A DNA stretch of 64,000 nucleotides from Gracilibacillus salinarum (GCF_022919575.1 NZ_CP095071.1:3668001-3732000); one strand, 5' to 3'; shown: positions 8,256 through 17,173, counted from the stretch's first letter. Notes: generated by a model from the sequence alone, not told the origin. Translations and numbers: made by a program.

Positions 8256-9650
8256 ATGGTACATAACATCAAAGCAAAAGTCCAGGAAACAAATCAATTG
8301 TTGCGTAAACAATCGCTTCACACGATTTTAGAGCAGCTTGACGGTTATGTAATGCAACTATCGAAGACAAATCGCAGAAAAAAATATACAAAAATGAAAC
8401 AGGATCCATACAGCTTTTATCGAGGAGCTGCCTACCTTTTTTATTATGATGTGACGAAGATACCATTCAGTTTCCATACAGACGAGGATAAGCTGACTTG
8501 GATTATGGGGGACATGCACTTCGATAATTTCAGCAGCTTTCAGGATGAAGAAGGCAACCTTGTCTTTGATGTCGATGATTTTGATGAAGGGTATATTGGT
8601 TCCTATTTATATGATTTACTTCGTATGGTAGTAAGTATCCGTCTCTTGGCAGAACAGCAAGGCATTACCGATGAAGAAGAGCGGGATGAATTAGTTGTTA
8701 CCTTTTTGAAAGCTTACCGAAAAAAGATTAAAAAATTCGCTAAGCGTGAAGAGGATCCAAAAGACCTTTACTTTACCACCGACCATACCAAAGGACCGAT
8801 CAAAAAAGTATTAAAGAAATTAGAGGAACGTCAGGATACGCATGAATTGCATAAACAGACGACTCTCAATGACGAAGGTAAACGAGTTTTTGACCGTGAA
8901 AAAGAGAAGTTACAGGAAGTTTCACAACGGGAATATAACGATATTGTGGAAAACTGGTCACAATATATGGAATCGATCGATTCGGAATTATTTAAAGGTA
9001 AGGCGCATTATCAGATTAAGGATATAGTCAAAAAAACTGGTGCAGGCGTAGCTTCTACCGGCCTTAAACGTTATTTTATCTTAATTGAAGGAACGACGGA
9101 TGATGGAAATGAAGATGATATTATTCTCGAAATGAAAGAAGCACGTCCGCCGGTTCCGTCCTATTTTGTCCCTTATCACGAAACGTTTTGGGAACAGCAC
9201 AGCCATCAGGGGAAACGTGTTGTGGCTACGCAAAAAGCGATGCATCATAAAGCGGATGCTTATCTTGGATATTTAACGGTTAGAAACTATGAGTTTTATG
9301 TGCGAGAACGTTGTGCGTATGATAAGGATATTTCACCCAAGCACCTCGATAGCTTTAAACCGATCAAGCAATCGGTTAAAACGATGGGGCAAATTGCTGC
9401 AAAAATCCATTCCAGAGCGGATCAGGATATTCATGAAGAGCTGTTAGATTATCATAGTGAGGATGAAATCTATCAAACAATTGAGCAGGATAAGGATGCC
9501 TTTATCCACGAATTAGTCTTATGGTCCCGTTTTTATAAGCGTCAGGTTGAGCAAGATTATCAGTTGTTTTTAGAGTGGCTAAAGAACGATTTTAATCAAC
9601 GATCAAAGGGGAACGAAAATGTCCGAAGCACACAAAAAAGAAGCTCCTAA
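8256..9650 (+). CDS. DUF2252 family protein
   Basis: A 464-aa DUF2252 protein. The family has a kinase-like fold: GDMHFDNF (residues 85-92) resembles the HxDxxxxN catalytic loop, and FDVDDFDE (104-111) resembles the DFD metal-binding segment, as in aminoglycoside phosphotransferase-like enzymes. Substrate and reaction are unknown. Length is typical. CAGGAGGG precedes the ATG. The last 32 bp overlap the start of moaB, so the two share an mRNA. Whether that is a functional link to molybdopterin synthesis or just dense packing cannot be told from sequence. Confidence 0.85.
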   Translation: MVHNIKAKVQETNQLLRKQSLHTILEQLDGYVMQLSKTNRRKKYTKMKQDPYSFYRGAAYLFYYDVTKIPFSFHTDEDKLTWIMGDMHFDNFSSFQDEEGNLVFDVDDFDEGYIGSYLYDLLRMVVSIRLLAEQQGITDEEERDELVVTFLKAYRKKIKKFAKREEDPKDLYFTTDHTKGPIKKVLKKLEERQDTHELHKQTTLNDEGKRVFDREKEKLQEVSQREYNDIVENWSQYMESIDSELFKGKAHYQIKDIVKKTGAGVASTGLKRYFILIEGTTDDGNEDDIILEMKEARPPVPSYFVPYHETFWEQHSHQGKRVVATQKAMHHKADAYLGYLTVRNYEFYVRERCAYDKDISPKHLDSFKPIKQSVKTMGQIAAKIHSRADQDIHEELLDYHSEDEIYQTIEQDKDAFIHELVLWSRFYKRQVEQDYQLFLEWLKNDFNQRSKGNENVRSTQKRSS

Positions 9651-10128
9651 GACGGTAAGGTGCAAGGTCATCACGGTGAGCGATACTCGCACAGCTGAGT
9701 CTGATAAAAGCGGACAGCTTATGCATAAGTATTTGGAAGCAGCCGAGCATCAGGTGACAGCCTATGAGATAGTGAAGGATGAGCAACATTTGATAGGAGA
9801 AGCAATCGAGAGTGGATTGAACAACACTGATGTCGATGCCATACTGTTAAATGGTGGCACAGGAATCGCTAAGAGAGATGTCACGATCGAAGTGGTGGAA
9901 CAAATGATGAATAAGGCGATTCCGGGCTTTGGTGAAATTTTTAGAATGCTAAGCTTTCAGGAGGATATTGGTTCTGCAGCTATTCTTTCACGCGCGACGG
10001 CTGGTGTTGTTCGTGATAAAGCGGTTTTTGCTACACCGGGCTCTTCCGGTGCTGTGAAACTGGCAATGGAGCGGTTGATTATTCCAGAGTTGGGGCATGT
10101 GATGAGGGAAGTTAAGAAGGATTTGTAA
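9619..10128 (+). CDS. moaB: molybdopterin biosynthesis protein MoaB
   Basis: A 169-aa MoaB/MogA-fold protein, which adenylylates molybdopterin before molybdate insertion. The opening VRCKVITVSDTRTAESDKSG, the substrate loop LLNGGTGIAKRDVTIEVVE (about residues 75-93), the IPGFGEIFRMLSFQEDIGSAAILSRATAG block and the TPGSSGAVKLAMERLIIPELGHV end are all diagnostic. It overlaps the DUF2252 gene by 32 bp. moaC converges on it from the other strand and modAB lies about 0.9 kb further on, giving a small molybdenum cluster. Confidence 0.93.
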   Translation: MSEAHKKEAPKTVRCKVITVSDTRTAESDKSGQLMHKYLEAAEHQVTAYEIVKDEQHLIGEAIESGLNNTDVDAILLNGGTGIAKRDVTIEVVEQMMNKAIPGFGEIFRMLSFQEDIGSAAILSRATAGVVRDKAVFATPGSSGAVKLAMERLIIPELGHVMREVKKDL

Positions 10129-10186
10129 GATAACTATACAATATGCCACGTTTTCAAATGGTATGTAGATGTAACGTAAGAGAAGA

Positions 10187-10235
10187 GTCGGACATAACAC
10201 GAATCTAGTTGATAGAATGTCGTGCCATGTCCGGC
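10187..10235. repeat. imperfect hairpin between convergent moaB and moaC
   Basis: GTCGGACAT (10187-10195) pairs with ATGTCCGGC (10227-10235) with one G-U pair. The stem continues inward through CACGA/TCGTG after a two-base mismatch. It lacks a clear T run, so it may be a weak terminator or a remnant of a repeat. Confidence 0.5.
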
Positions 10236-10261
10236 TTAGTGTAGTTCAGCTACATAGGCTT

Positions 10262-10297
10262 CCGTGCTCGCGAATTGGTTGGACGGAGCGGGATACC
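10262..10297. repeat. fragment of fold-back repeat family A
   Basis: The stretch containing GGTTGGACGGAGCGGG is nearly the reverse complement of an internal part of the large elements at 17.2, 35.2 and 41.6 kb (CCGCTCCGTCCAACCAC there). It is a small remnant near the 3' end of moaC. Confidence 0.6.
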
Positions 10298-10312
10298 AAT
10301 AATTTAAGCATG

Positions 10313-10798
10313 TCAATTCTCTCTTCGATATACACCACTTTTCCCACCAGTTTTCTCAACCAGATAGGTCTGTCCGATGACCATCCCTTTATCTACTGCT
10401 TTACACATGTCATAAACGGTTAGTGCTGTAGCCGTCGCGGCTGTTAAAGCTTCCATTTCCACACCGGTACTTCCTTTTGTTTTTGCTTCGACCGTAATAA
10501 CTAATGCAAATTGATCCTCTTCCTGTTCCCAATCAAACTGTATATTCACTCCGCTTAATGGTAAGGGGTGGCACATTGGAATAATGTTTGATGTTTGTTT
10601 TGCCGCCATAATTCCTGCTACTTGTGCAACAGACAAAACATCGCCTTTGCCAATCTGCTTATCTGTAATTTTTGTGTAGATTTCTTCATTTACCAAAATA
10701 CTTGAGCGGGCAATGGCGGTTCTGCTTGTTATTTTTTTATCTGTAATGTCTACCATTTTCGCTCTGCCTTGTTCATTGATATGAGAGAAGTCTGACAT
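10313..10798 (-). CDS. moaC: cyclic pyranopterin monophosphate synthase MoaC
   Basis: A 161-aa MoaC, which with MoaA makes cyclic pyranopterin monophosphate, the first molybdenum-cofactor intermediate. The family blocks are all present: [16 protein letters not shown] near the N-terminus, [24 protein letters not shown] with the active-site histidine (about residues 63-86), and [32 protein letters not shown]. Length is normal. It faces moaB tail to tail. No moaA, moaD, moaE or mobA gene is in the window, so the rest of the pathway is encoded elsewhere. Confidence 0.95.
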   Translation of the reverse strand: MSDFSHINEQGRAKMVDITDKKITSRTAIARSSILVNEEIYTKITDKQIGKGDVLSVAQVAGIMAAKQTSNIIPMCHPLPLSGVNIQFDWEQEEDQFALVITVEAKTKGSTGVEMEALTAATATALTVYDMCKAVDKGMVIGQTYLVEKTGGKSGVYRREN

Positions 10799-10827
10799 TG
10801 TAACACCAACCTTGTATCGTCAATTTT

Positions 10828-10870
10828 TTTATCACGTCGCTAATCCTCGCTGATTGAAGTCTCACTTTAT
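10828..10870. repeat. short copy of repeat family C
   Basis: TTATCACGTCGCTAATC ... GCTGATTGAAGTCTCACTTTAT matches the ends of the longer copies at 30658-30771 (in reverse) and 48602-48657. It lies between the divergent moaC and modA genes. Confidence 0.65.
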
Positions 10871-11041
10871 TTGTAAGCAAGCTTATTTCTTGAATAATAA
10901 TCAATCGCTATTACATTTAATAAATTGTTCTCTTTTAGTGACACACGTCCGAATTGTTAATTTAACAACAGTCTATTACTCAATTATACTATACTTCCTG
11001 TGCTATAATAAGGGAAAAAGCAAGAAGGGTTCTGAATCAGC

Positions 11042-11809
11042 ATGAAACGTTTTGTACCATTAATGTTAGTAGCAATGATTGTGTTAACGGCTTGTCAGGA
11101 AGAGAAAAAGGAGATTACGATCTCAGCGGCAGCTTCTTTGACAGATGCTATTAATGAAGCAGTTGCACTTTTTGAAGAGGAAAATCCGGAATACGATGTG
11201 GCAGTGAATCTTGGCGGTTCCGGATCACTTAGTAAACAAATTATTCAAGGTGCACCAGTCGATGTCTTTTTTTCAGCGTCTGTTGATCATTTGATGGAAG
11301 TGAAAGAAGAAGGACTGCTAGAAGATGAAAGCATCCAAGCATTGCTACAAAATAAGCTTGTCTGGGTCCAGCCGGAAAGCACTGCGCCTGTAACGGATAT
11401 GAAGACCGTCGATCATATTGCACTTGGAACACCAGAAACCGTACCAGCAGGCATGTATGCTAAACAATCGCTGGAGGATCTTGGTATCTATCAAGGATTA
11501 AACGAGCAGTTAGTTTTCACGAAAGATGTACGTCAGGTCATGCAGTATGTAGAAAGTGAGAACGCCGATCTTGGTGTTGTCTATCAAACCGATGCGCTTA
11601 TTTCCGATAAAGTACAAATTAATGATCAGCTGCCATTAGGGGAGCATGACCCGATTATTTATCCAGTAGCGATGTTACATAATGCAAAAGAAGAAGCAAA
11701 ACCTTTTTATGATTTCCTGCAATCGGAAGAAGTCATGGATATATTTAAAGAGTACGGATTTGAAGAAGTAGATGGTGACGTTGATGACAGCATTTTTTCA
11801 GCCAATTAA
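11042..11809 (+). CDS. modA: molybdate-binding lipoprotein ModA
   Basis: A 255-aa periplasmic-type binding protein anchored as a lipoprotein (VLTACQ, cysteine near residue 18). ModA features are ITISAAASLTDAINEAVALFEEENP, the oxyanion-binding NLGGSGSLSKQIIQGAPVDVFFSAS segment (about residues 59-83), and DVRQVMQYVESENADLGVVYQTDA, which completes the ligand site. It delivers molybdate (or tungstate) to ModB. A TATAAT at 11004-11009 lies about 30 bp upstream of the start. The ribosome site is modest (AAGAAGGG, 12 bases from the ATG). Its end overlaps modB by 26 bp. Confidence 0.93.
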   Translation: MKRFVPLMLVAMIVLTACQEEKKEITISAAASLTDAINEAVALFEEENPEYDVAVNLGGSGSLSKQIIQGAPVDVFFSASVDHLMEVKEEGLLEDESIQALLQNKLVWVQPESTAPVTDMKTVDHIALGTPETVPAGMYAKQSLEDLGIYQGLNEQLVFTKDVRQVMQYVESENADLGVVYQTDALISDKVQINDQLPLGEHDPIIYPVAMLHNAKEEAKPFYDFLQSEEVMDIFKEYGFEEVDGDVDDSIFSAN

Positions 11810-12434
11810 ATTATCACTGATTGTTTCTCTCATCGCCTTACTCATTGTTATCGTCTTAGGCATGACGATTGCCTGGCTGATGGCGAAGAAGAATTTCAGA
11901 GGAAAAGTCTGGATCGAGACATTCTTATTATTGCCAATCGTATTGCCGCCAACGGTCATCGGTTTTTTGCTTATCATGTTATTTGGCCAGAACGGTTTTT
12001 TAGGAAAAGTAAGTCAGCTTTTCTTCGGACAATCACTCATTTTTACGATTTGGGCAGCGGTAATAGCGGCGGTGATCGTTGCATTTCCGTTAATGTATCA
12101 ATCGGTCAAAACAGGCATATCATTTGTGGATCGGCATGTAGAAGATGCTGCGAGAGTGGATGGAGCCAATGAATGGAAGGTATTTTCGTTTATTACTTTG
12201 CCGCTTATCAAGAAATCATTGGTTTCCGGCGTTGTGCTCAGCTTTGCTAGAGCATTAGGAGAATTTGGTGCTACCTTAATGTTCGCCGGAAATATCCCGG
12301 GGCGAACACAAACCGTCCCGATGGCAATTTACGTGGCCTTTGAATCGAACAAAATGGCGCTGGCATGGGGATGGGTATTATCGATTATTGTCGTTTCTTT
12401 TGTTATGCTACTATTTTTACGTAATTCTGCCTAA
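11784..12434 (+). CDS. modB: molybdate ABC transporter permease ModB
   Basis: A permease of about 216 aa with five or more membrane helices and the ABC-contact loop VDGANEWKVFSFITLPLIKKSLVSGVVLSFARALGEFGATLMFAGN, the EAA motif typical of ModB. I prefer the ATG at 11784, four codons into the longest frame, because GGTGA lies five bases upstream; the ATG at 11772 is also possible. No modC ATPase gene follows, the same layout I recall for B. subtilis yvgLM. The ATPase must come from elsewhere or be shared. Confidence 0.92.
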   Translation: MTAFFQPIKLSLIVSLIALLIVIVLGMTIAWLMAKKNFRGKVWIETFLLLPIVLPPTVIGFLLIMLFGQNGFLGKVSQLFFGQSLIFTIWAAVIAAVIVAFPLMYQSVKTGISFVDRHVEDAARVDGANEWKVFSFITLPLIKKSLVSGVVLSFARALGEFGATLMFAGNIPGRTQTVPMAIYVAFESNKMALAWGWVLSIIVVSFVMLLFLRNSA

Positions 12435-12465
12435 AAAATAGTCATAAATTTGTAAACAAATCACA

Positions 12466-12494
12466 ATGCAAACGCTATCAATGCATGATAAAAT
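12466..12494 (+). promoter_or_regulatory. cre-like CcpA site and -10 box upstream of yerA
   Basis: ATGCAAACGCTATCA (12466-12480) matches every fixed position of the cre consensus WTGNAANCGNWNNCW. It lies about 9 bp before a TAAAAT (12489-12494), where the -35 would be, and so would block or alter initiation. Carbon-catabolite control of yerA is inferred. Confidence 0.6.
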
Positions 12495-12527
12495 AGAGTA
12501 AATCCTAATTTAAAAGAGGAGATACAC

Positions 12528-14270
12528 ATGAACGATCATTTATATAGATGGCGAAATAAAGAAATTCGCAAACAAGTAGCCGTCATTGATGGAAAAGAAC
12601 TACCAACACTAATATTAAAAAACGCATACTACTTAAACGTTTTTTTACGAAAATGGCTAGTAGCCAACATATGGATTTATCAGGATCGAATTGTATATGT
12701 CGGGGCGAACCTGCCAGAACAGTTAGATCAGATCGAAGTGGTTGATTGCACAGGAAAGTTTATTGTTCCTGGGTATATCGAACCGCATGTACATCCGTTC
12801 CAATTATATAATCCTTATCATTTAGCAATCCATGCCGGGCAGACGGGAACAACAACTTTGATGAATGACAACTTACCTTGGCTTTATTTAACCAATAGAG
12901 AGAAAGCGTTTTCATTAATTGATGATTTTATGAAATTGCCTGTATCGATGTATTGGTGGGCAAGATTCGACTCACAATCAGAAATTAATGAAGAGCAGGA
13001 AATCTTCAAAGATGAAGAAGTTCATGCCTGGTTACAGCATGATGCAGTTGTCCAAGGTGGGGAACTGACAGCCTGGCCTCAGGTCATGCGTAATGATGAC
13101 CGGATCCTGTATTGGATGCAGGAAGCGAAACGGATGCGTAAGCCGGTGGAAGGCCATTTTCCAGGGGCATCGGAGAAGACATTAGTGAAATTAAAATTGT
13201 TAGGTGCCAGCTCTGATCATGAAGCATTGTCAGGGGAAGAAGTTTTTAACCGCTTGTCAATGGGATACCGTGTTGGACTCAGACATTCCTCGGTAAGACC
13301 AGATTTACCGAAGCTGTTAAAAGAATTACAGGAACTCGGCATCACCAGTTACGATTTTCTAACGATGACAACCGATGGGGCGACACCAGCTTTTTATGAA
13401 AATGGCTTAATTAATGAATGTGTTCAGATCGCAATTGATAATGGTGTGCCAGAGATAGAAGCTTATATGATGGCAACGTATAATGCGGCGGAGCAATTTC
13501 ATCTGGAGGAGCGTCTCGGTGGTATCGCACCAGGACGGGTCGCGCATTTGAACATCCTGTCAGCCTCTGACAACGCGACACCGGAATCGGTGATTGCGAA
13601 AGGAAAATGGCTGAAAAGAGATGGAAAGCTGATAAAACAAGAAATAGATGTAGATTGGGAAAAGTACGGTTTGGGTAAATTGGAGCTGGATTGGCAATTA
13701 ACAGAACGTGACTTGCAGTTCTCGATGCCGGTAGGTTTGAAAATGGTGAATGATGTCGTCATGAAACCATATCCGATCCGTATTGATGCGAACACAGAAA
13801 AGATTACGAACTCAGTGGATGAATCGTTTCTTATGCTGGCTGACCGCGAAGGGAAATGGCGAGTAAATACGATTATAAAAGGTTTTACAAAGACATTAGG
13901 TGGATTAGCAAGTTCCTATTCATTGACTGGAGATATTGTATTGATCGGAAAGTGCAAATCAGACTTACTGTTAGCATTTAATAGAATGAAAGAAATTGGC
14001 GGTGGAATTGTTCTCGTCAATGATGGCAAGGTTATTTTTGAATTGCGACTAAATATAGCCGGTATGATGTACGATGGTGATATGTCTTCATTGATTGAAG
14101 AGGATAAAATGTTAAAGAAAATCCTGATCGATCATGGCTACCAATATGTAGATCCACCATATAATTTGCTGTTTCTGTCATCGATGAATTTGCCTTTTGT
14201 CCGTATCACACCGATGGGAATTGTTGATGTCAAAAAGAAAGAGATTCTGTTCCCAGCAATCATGCGCTAA
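12528..14270 (+). CDS. yerA: adenine deaminase-like amidohydrolase YerA
   Basis: A 580-aa amidohydrolase equal in length to B. subtilis YerA, the adenine-deaminase-like protein encoded at the same place. The metal-binding EPHVHPF motif is at residues 86-91 (H87, H89). HFPGAS and DHEALSGEEVFNRLSMG correspond to later metal and active-site segments of the adenine deaminase (Ade) group. The C-terminal domain is the usual AdeC-type one. It should hydrolyse adenine to hypoxanthine or a related purine, though YerA itself may act on something else. AGAGGAG precedes the ATG, and a perfect-consensus cre overlaps the promoter. Confidence 0.88.
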   Translation: MNDHLYRWRNKEIRKQVAVIDGKELPTLILKNAYYLNVFLRKWLVANIWIYQDRIVYVGANLPEQLDQIEVVDCTGKFIVPGYIEPHVHPFQLYNPYHLAIHAGQTGTTTLMNDNLPWLYLTNREKAFSLIDDFMKLPVSMYWWARFDSQSEINEEQEIFKDEEVHAWLQHDAVVQGGELTAWPQVMRNDDRILYWMQEAKRMRKPVEGHFPGASEKTLVKLKLLGASSDHEALSGEEVFNRLSMGYRVGLRHSSVRPDLPKLLKELQELGITSYDFLTMTTDGATPAFYENGLINECVQIAIDNGVPEIEAYMMATYNAAEQFHLEERLGGIAPGRVAHLNILSASDNATPESVIAKGKWLKRDGKLIKQEIDVDWEKYGLGKLELDWQLTERDLQFSMPVGLKMVNDVVMKPYPIRIDANTEKITNSVDESFLMLADREGKWRVNTIIKGFTKTLGGLASSYSLTGDIVLIGKCKSDLLLAFNRMKEIGGGIVLVNDGKVIFELRLNIAGMMYDGDMSSLIEEDKMLKKILIDHGYQYVDPPYNLLFLSSMNLPFVRITPMGIVDVKKKEILFPAIMR

Positions 14271-14279
14271 CAAAAGAGG

Positions 14280-14355
14280 TTGGCGAAACGTCAATAATTT
14301 ACTATAATAATAGTAGTATAATCGGCATGCAAACTTAATGCATGCCGTTCTTTCA
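14280..14355 (+). promoter_or_regulatory. yerB promoter followed by an inverted repeat
   Basis: TTGGCG (14280-14285), 17 bp, TATAAT (14303-14308). The inverted repeat CGGCATGC ... GCATGCCG at about 14322-14347, followed by TTCTTTC, would lie in the first part of the transcript. It could be the yerA terminator, a leader structure, or both. Confidence 0.6.
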
Positions 14356-14387
14356 TTCAATTCAGCAAAAAAAGGTGGCCTTTTCTA

Positions 14388-15431
14388 ATGAAGAAATTAT
14401 GTTTTGTTTTATTATGTGTGCTGTTCTCTTTGGTAGCGTGTTCAGGTGAAGGAGAACAAGTTAGTGATCAAGAACCAGTGGAGAATGATGGGCAACAAGA
14501 AGAACCGGCTGAGCCTGCGGAACCTGAAGAACCTGCTTTTATTTATCCATTTACTGGACTCAAAGCAGATGAAGAGGCAAACAATCGTGCAGTAGCCGTG
14601 ATGGTTAATAATCACCCGAAGGCAAGACCACAAACAGGACTGTCTCATGCGGATGTCGTCTTTGAAATATTAGCAGAAGGGAATATTACTCGCTTTATGG
14701 CACTTTTCCATGGTGATTTGCCAGAACGAGTAGGACCGGTGAGAAGTGCTCGTCCTTATTATTTTAACCTGGCTGATGATTATAATGCGCTATATGTCTA
14801 TCATGGTGCAGCAAATTATATAGAAGATATGATTAAGAACGGTGCCGTGCAAGGATTGAATGGTATGTATTATGATAATGATAAGGTGCTGTTCGAGCGT
14901 TCTGATGACAGAGTCGCTCCGCACAATTCCTATGCTATTTTTGATGGGATATTCTCACGTGCAGAGGAACAAGGCTATCCAGTCGAAGCAGCGTATGAGC
15001 CGCTTACTTTTACAGAAGAAGTAACTGCAGAGGAGTCTGCGTCTGAGATTTCTTTTAACTATGGTAGTAATTCGGTTAGCTATCAATATGATGAAACCTC
15101 TGGAAAATATCTGCGCTACAGCGATGGCGAACAGACGGTGGAGTACGTGGATAGTACGCCAATTGAATTGGATAACGTGATGATTCTCGAGACGGCCCAC
15201 CAGGTAATTGATGATGCCGGTCGTCGTGAGATTGATTTAGAATCTGGCGGAAATGCTTTATTGCTACAGCAGGGTAAAGTACAACGCGTGCAATGGGAGC
15301 GAATTGATGGTAGAATTATCCCAACGAAAGATGGAGAACCTGTTCCGTTCCTTCCAGGTCAAACGTGGATAAACGTGATCCCGACAAGCCCTGGAATTGA
15401 TGGTGTTGAACTGTCGAGTGGTACGGAATAA
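14388..15431 (+). CDS. yerB: DUF3048 lipoprotein YerB
   Basis: A 347-aa lipoprotein (SLVACS, cysteine near residue 19) with an acidic, Pro/Glu-rich linker up to about residue 50, then the DUF3048 domain. Hallmarks are RAVAVMVNNHPKARPQTGLSHADVVFE and GDLPERVGPVRSARPYYFNLADDYNALYVYHGAA. It is exported and membrane-anchored, and the function is unknown. Its position after yerA and before yerC matches B. subtilis. An AAAGGTGG ribosome site precedes the ATG. Confidence 0.92.
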   Translation: MKKLCFVLLCVLFSLVACSGEGEQVSDQEPVENDGQQEEPAEPAEPEEPAFIYPFTGLKADEEANNRAVAVMVNNHPKARPQTGLSHADVVFEILAEGNITRFMALFHGDLPERVGPVRSARPYYFNLADDYNALYVYHGAANYIEDMIKNGAVQGLNGMYYDNDKVLFERSDDRVAPHNSYAIFDGIFSRAEEQGYPVEAAYEPLTFTEEVTAEESASEISFNYGSNSVSYQYDETSGKYLRYSDGEQTVEYVDSTPIELDNVMILETAHQVIDDAGRREIDLESGGNALLLQQGKVQRVQWERIDGRIIPTKDGEPVPFLPGQTWINVIPTSPGIDGVELSSGTE

Positions 15432-15492
15432 AGATAGATCGTGCAACTGGTCACTCTTTTTCACATCCTGATAAAAAGGAGAGATGTCTGCC

Positions 15493-15789
15493 ATGCAAAT
15501 AGATAAATTGCGAGGCGAACAGCTGGATCAACTGTTCGATGCGATTTTAACATTAGAAAACCGAGAAGAATGCTATCGTTTTTTTGACGATATTGCGACA
15601 ATGACCGAAATCCAGGCATTAACACAACGGTTGCAAGTAGCAAAGATGCTGGATGAAGGGCAAACCTATACCGCTATTACCCAAGAATCCAGAGCTTCAA
15701 CTACAACCATTTCACGCGTAAAGCGTTGCCTGGCATACGGAAACGATGGTTATCGCATTGTATTGGATCGATTACAGAAAAAAGAGTAA
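15493..15789 (+). CDS. yerC: YerC/TrpR-like DNA-binding protein
   Basis: A 98-aa TrpR-superfamily protein, conserved in Bacilli next to yerB. The helix-turn-helix is in TYTAITQESRASTTTISRVKRCLAYGNDGY (about residues 57-86). The start is the ATG at 15493, giving MQIDKLRG, the usual YerC beginning. AAAGGAG at 15475-15481 is 11 bases from it but would touch the alternative ATG at 15484. Target genes and ligand are unknown. Confidence 0.92.
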   Translation: MQIDKLRGEQLDQLFDAILTLENREECYRFFDDIATMTEIQALTQRLQVAKMLDEGQTYTAITQESRASTTTISRVKRCLAYGNDGYRIVLDRLQKKE

Positions 15790-15794
15790 AATAG

Positions 15795-15831
15795 AAGAGT
15801 ACCTCTTAACAACAAGAGGTACTCTTTTTTT
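15795..15831 (+). terminator. intrinsic terminator after yerC
   Basis: AAGAGTACCTCTT and AAGAGGTACTCTT are perfect complements, followed by a T7 run. Confidence 0.93.
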
Positions 15832-15867
15832 ACAGAGTGAACAATATTGAAATGGAGGTATATATAC

Positions 15868-16854
15868 ATGATACGATTTGGAGTTATCGGAACGAATTGG
15901 ATCACGGAACGCTTTATAAATGGTGCCAGCCAGTTAGAGAATTTTCAGCTGAATGCTGTTTACTCTCGAACTGAGGAGAAAGCGATCGATTTTGCGAACA
16001 AATATGAGGTGCAGCATACATATACAGATTTGCAGGAATTTGCAGAGAGTGATCAGATTGATGCAGTATATATTGCGTCTCCCACTGCGTTGCATAGTGA
16101 ACAAGCGATTATCTGTATGCATGGTGGCAAACATGTTATCGTCGAGAAACCTTTCGCTTCTAATGAGAAAGAAGTACAAGCGATGGTCGATACCGCGAAA
16201 CAAAATAACGTTACCTTAATGGAAGCGATGAAGACCACGCATACACCGAACTTCCAGCTAATCAAAGACAGTCTAGAAAAAATCGGACCTGTCCGCCGCT
16301 ATGTGGCTAACTTCTGTCAGTATTCTTCGCGCTATGATAAATATAAACAAGGTGAGGTATTGAATGCTTTCAAACCTGAACTATCTAATGGTTCCTTAAT
16401 GGATATCGGTGTGTATTGTATTTACCCGATGGTAGCTTTATTCGGTGCACCGGATCGTGTGAAAGCAACGGCCTACATGTTAGAGTCTGGTGTAGACGGG
16501 GAAGGAACGGTAACCGTTGATTATCCATCACTAAATGGTGTGGCAATGTTTTCTAAAATCACGAACTCAGAACTGCCATCAGAAATCCAAGGAGAAAAAG
16601 GTTCGATCGTTATCGGCAAGTTCTCCGATATGGATGATGTCAAAATTGTGTATAAAGATGGAACAGAAGAAGCATTAGGTGCTACACAAAACGACAACAC
16701 CATGTATTATGAAGCGAACTCCTTCTTGGAAACAATCGAGCAAGGCGAAATGGAAAACCCGGTGAATACGTGGGAAAATTCCCTGGCAACCATTCGGATC
16801 CTCGATCAGGCGAGAAAAGAAATCGGACTCGAGTTCCCGGCAGATCGTAAGTGA
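15868..16854 (+). CDS. Gfo/Idh/MocA family NAD(P)-dependent oxidoreductase
   Basis: A 328-aa oxidoreductase. The N-terminal Rossmann fold starts with MIRFGVIGTNWITERF. DAVYIASPTALHSEQAIICMHGGKHVIVEKPFASNEKE carries the EKP motif that lies near the nicotinamide and catalytic lysine. The C-terminal GFO/IDH/MocA domain holds LSNGSLMDIGVYCIYPMVALFGAPDRVKA. The substrate is probably a sugar or polyol derivative but cannot be fixed. I start at the ATG at 15868, preceded by GGAGGT; the earlier TTG at 15847 would place that site inside the gene. It has its own transcription unit, and the conserved yer/pcr gene order is interrupted here. Confidence 0.85.
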   Translation: MIRFGVIGTNWITERFINGASQLENFQLNAVYSRTEEKAIDFANKYEVQHTYTDLQEFAESDQIDAVYIASPTALHSEQAIICMHGGKHVIVEKPFASNEKEVQAMVDTAKQNNVTLMEAMKTTHTPNFQLIKDSLEKIGPVRRYVANFCQYSSRYDKYKQGEVLNAFKPELSNGSLMDIGVYCIYPMVALFGAPDRVKATAYMLESGVDGEGTVTVDYPSLNGVAMFSKITNSELPSEIQGEKGSIVIGKFSDMDDVKIVYKDGTEEALGATQNDNTMYYEANSFLETIEQGEMENPVNTWENSLATIRILDQARKEIGLEFPADRK

Positions 16855-16874
16855 AAAGAGTGGTGTGGAGTGAA

Positions 16875-17160
16875 AGCGACATGGAGCAGCATGAACTTCA
16901 ATTGTTTGGAGCAAAGTTGAATAGCTTTCCGCTCGAAGTGAAGCGATCTTCAAGCGGAAGGAGCTGAGTTGATGAACCTTCCGCCTGAAGTAGGGTTACC
17001 TTCAAGCGAAAGAAGCAGAAAATCGAGGTCTTCCACCTGAAGCAGAGTAAACTTCATGCGTATGTAACCGAGTTGAAGAGCTATTACTCTGAAGATAAGC
17101 AGACTTCAAATGTTCAAAGTAAAAAAGTCGCGTCTTCCGCACAAAGATTATCCCATCACC
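16875..17160. repeat. 52-bp tandem repeat array, 5-6 degenerate copies
   Basis: TTCCGC or a variant recurs at 16927, 16979, 17031, 17083 and 17135, exactly 52 bp apart. GAAG-type tetramers follow at 16935, 16987, 17039, 17091 and 17143. CTTCA recurs at 16896, 16948, 17000, 17052 and 17104, so a sixth unit starts near 16875. The best unit (16927-16978) is itself an inverted repeat, TTCCGCTCGAAG ... CTTCAAGCGGAA. No long frame runs through it. Function is unknown. Confidence 0.85.
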
Positions 17161-17173
17161 CCACCACAACAAT

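Noticed and set aside
10854..11045. 63-aa frame upstream of modA
   Set aside because: It overlaps repeat C and the modA promoter and has no ribosome site.
16875..17160. CRISPR-like array
   Set aside because: The period is regular, but there are no conserved repeats alternating with unique spacers; similarity is spread along the whole 52-bp unit and no cas genes are near.
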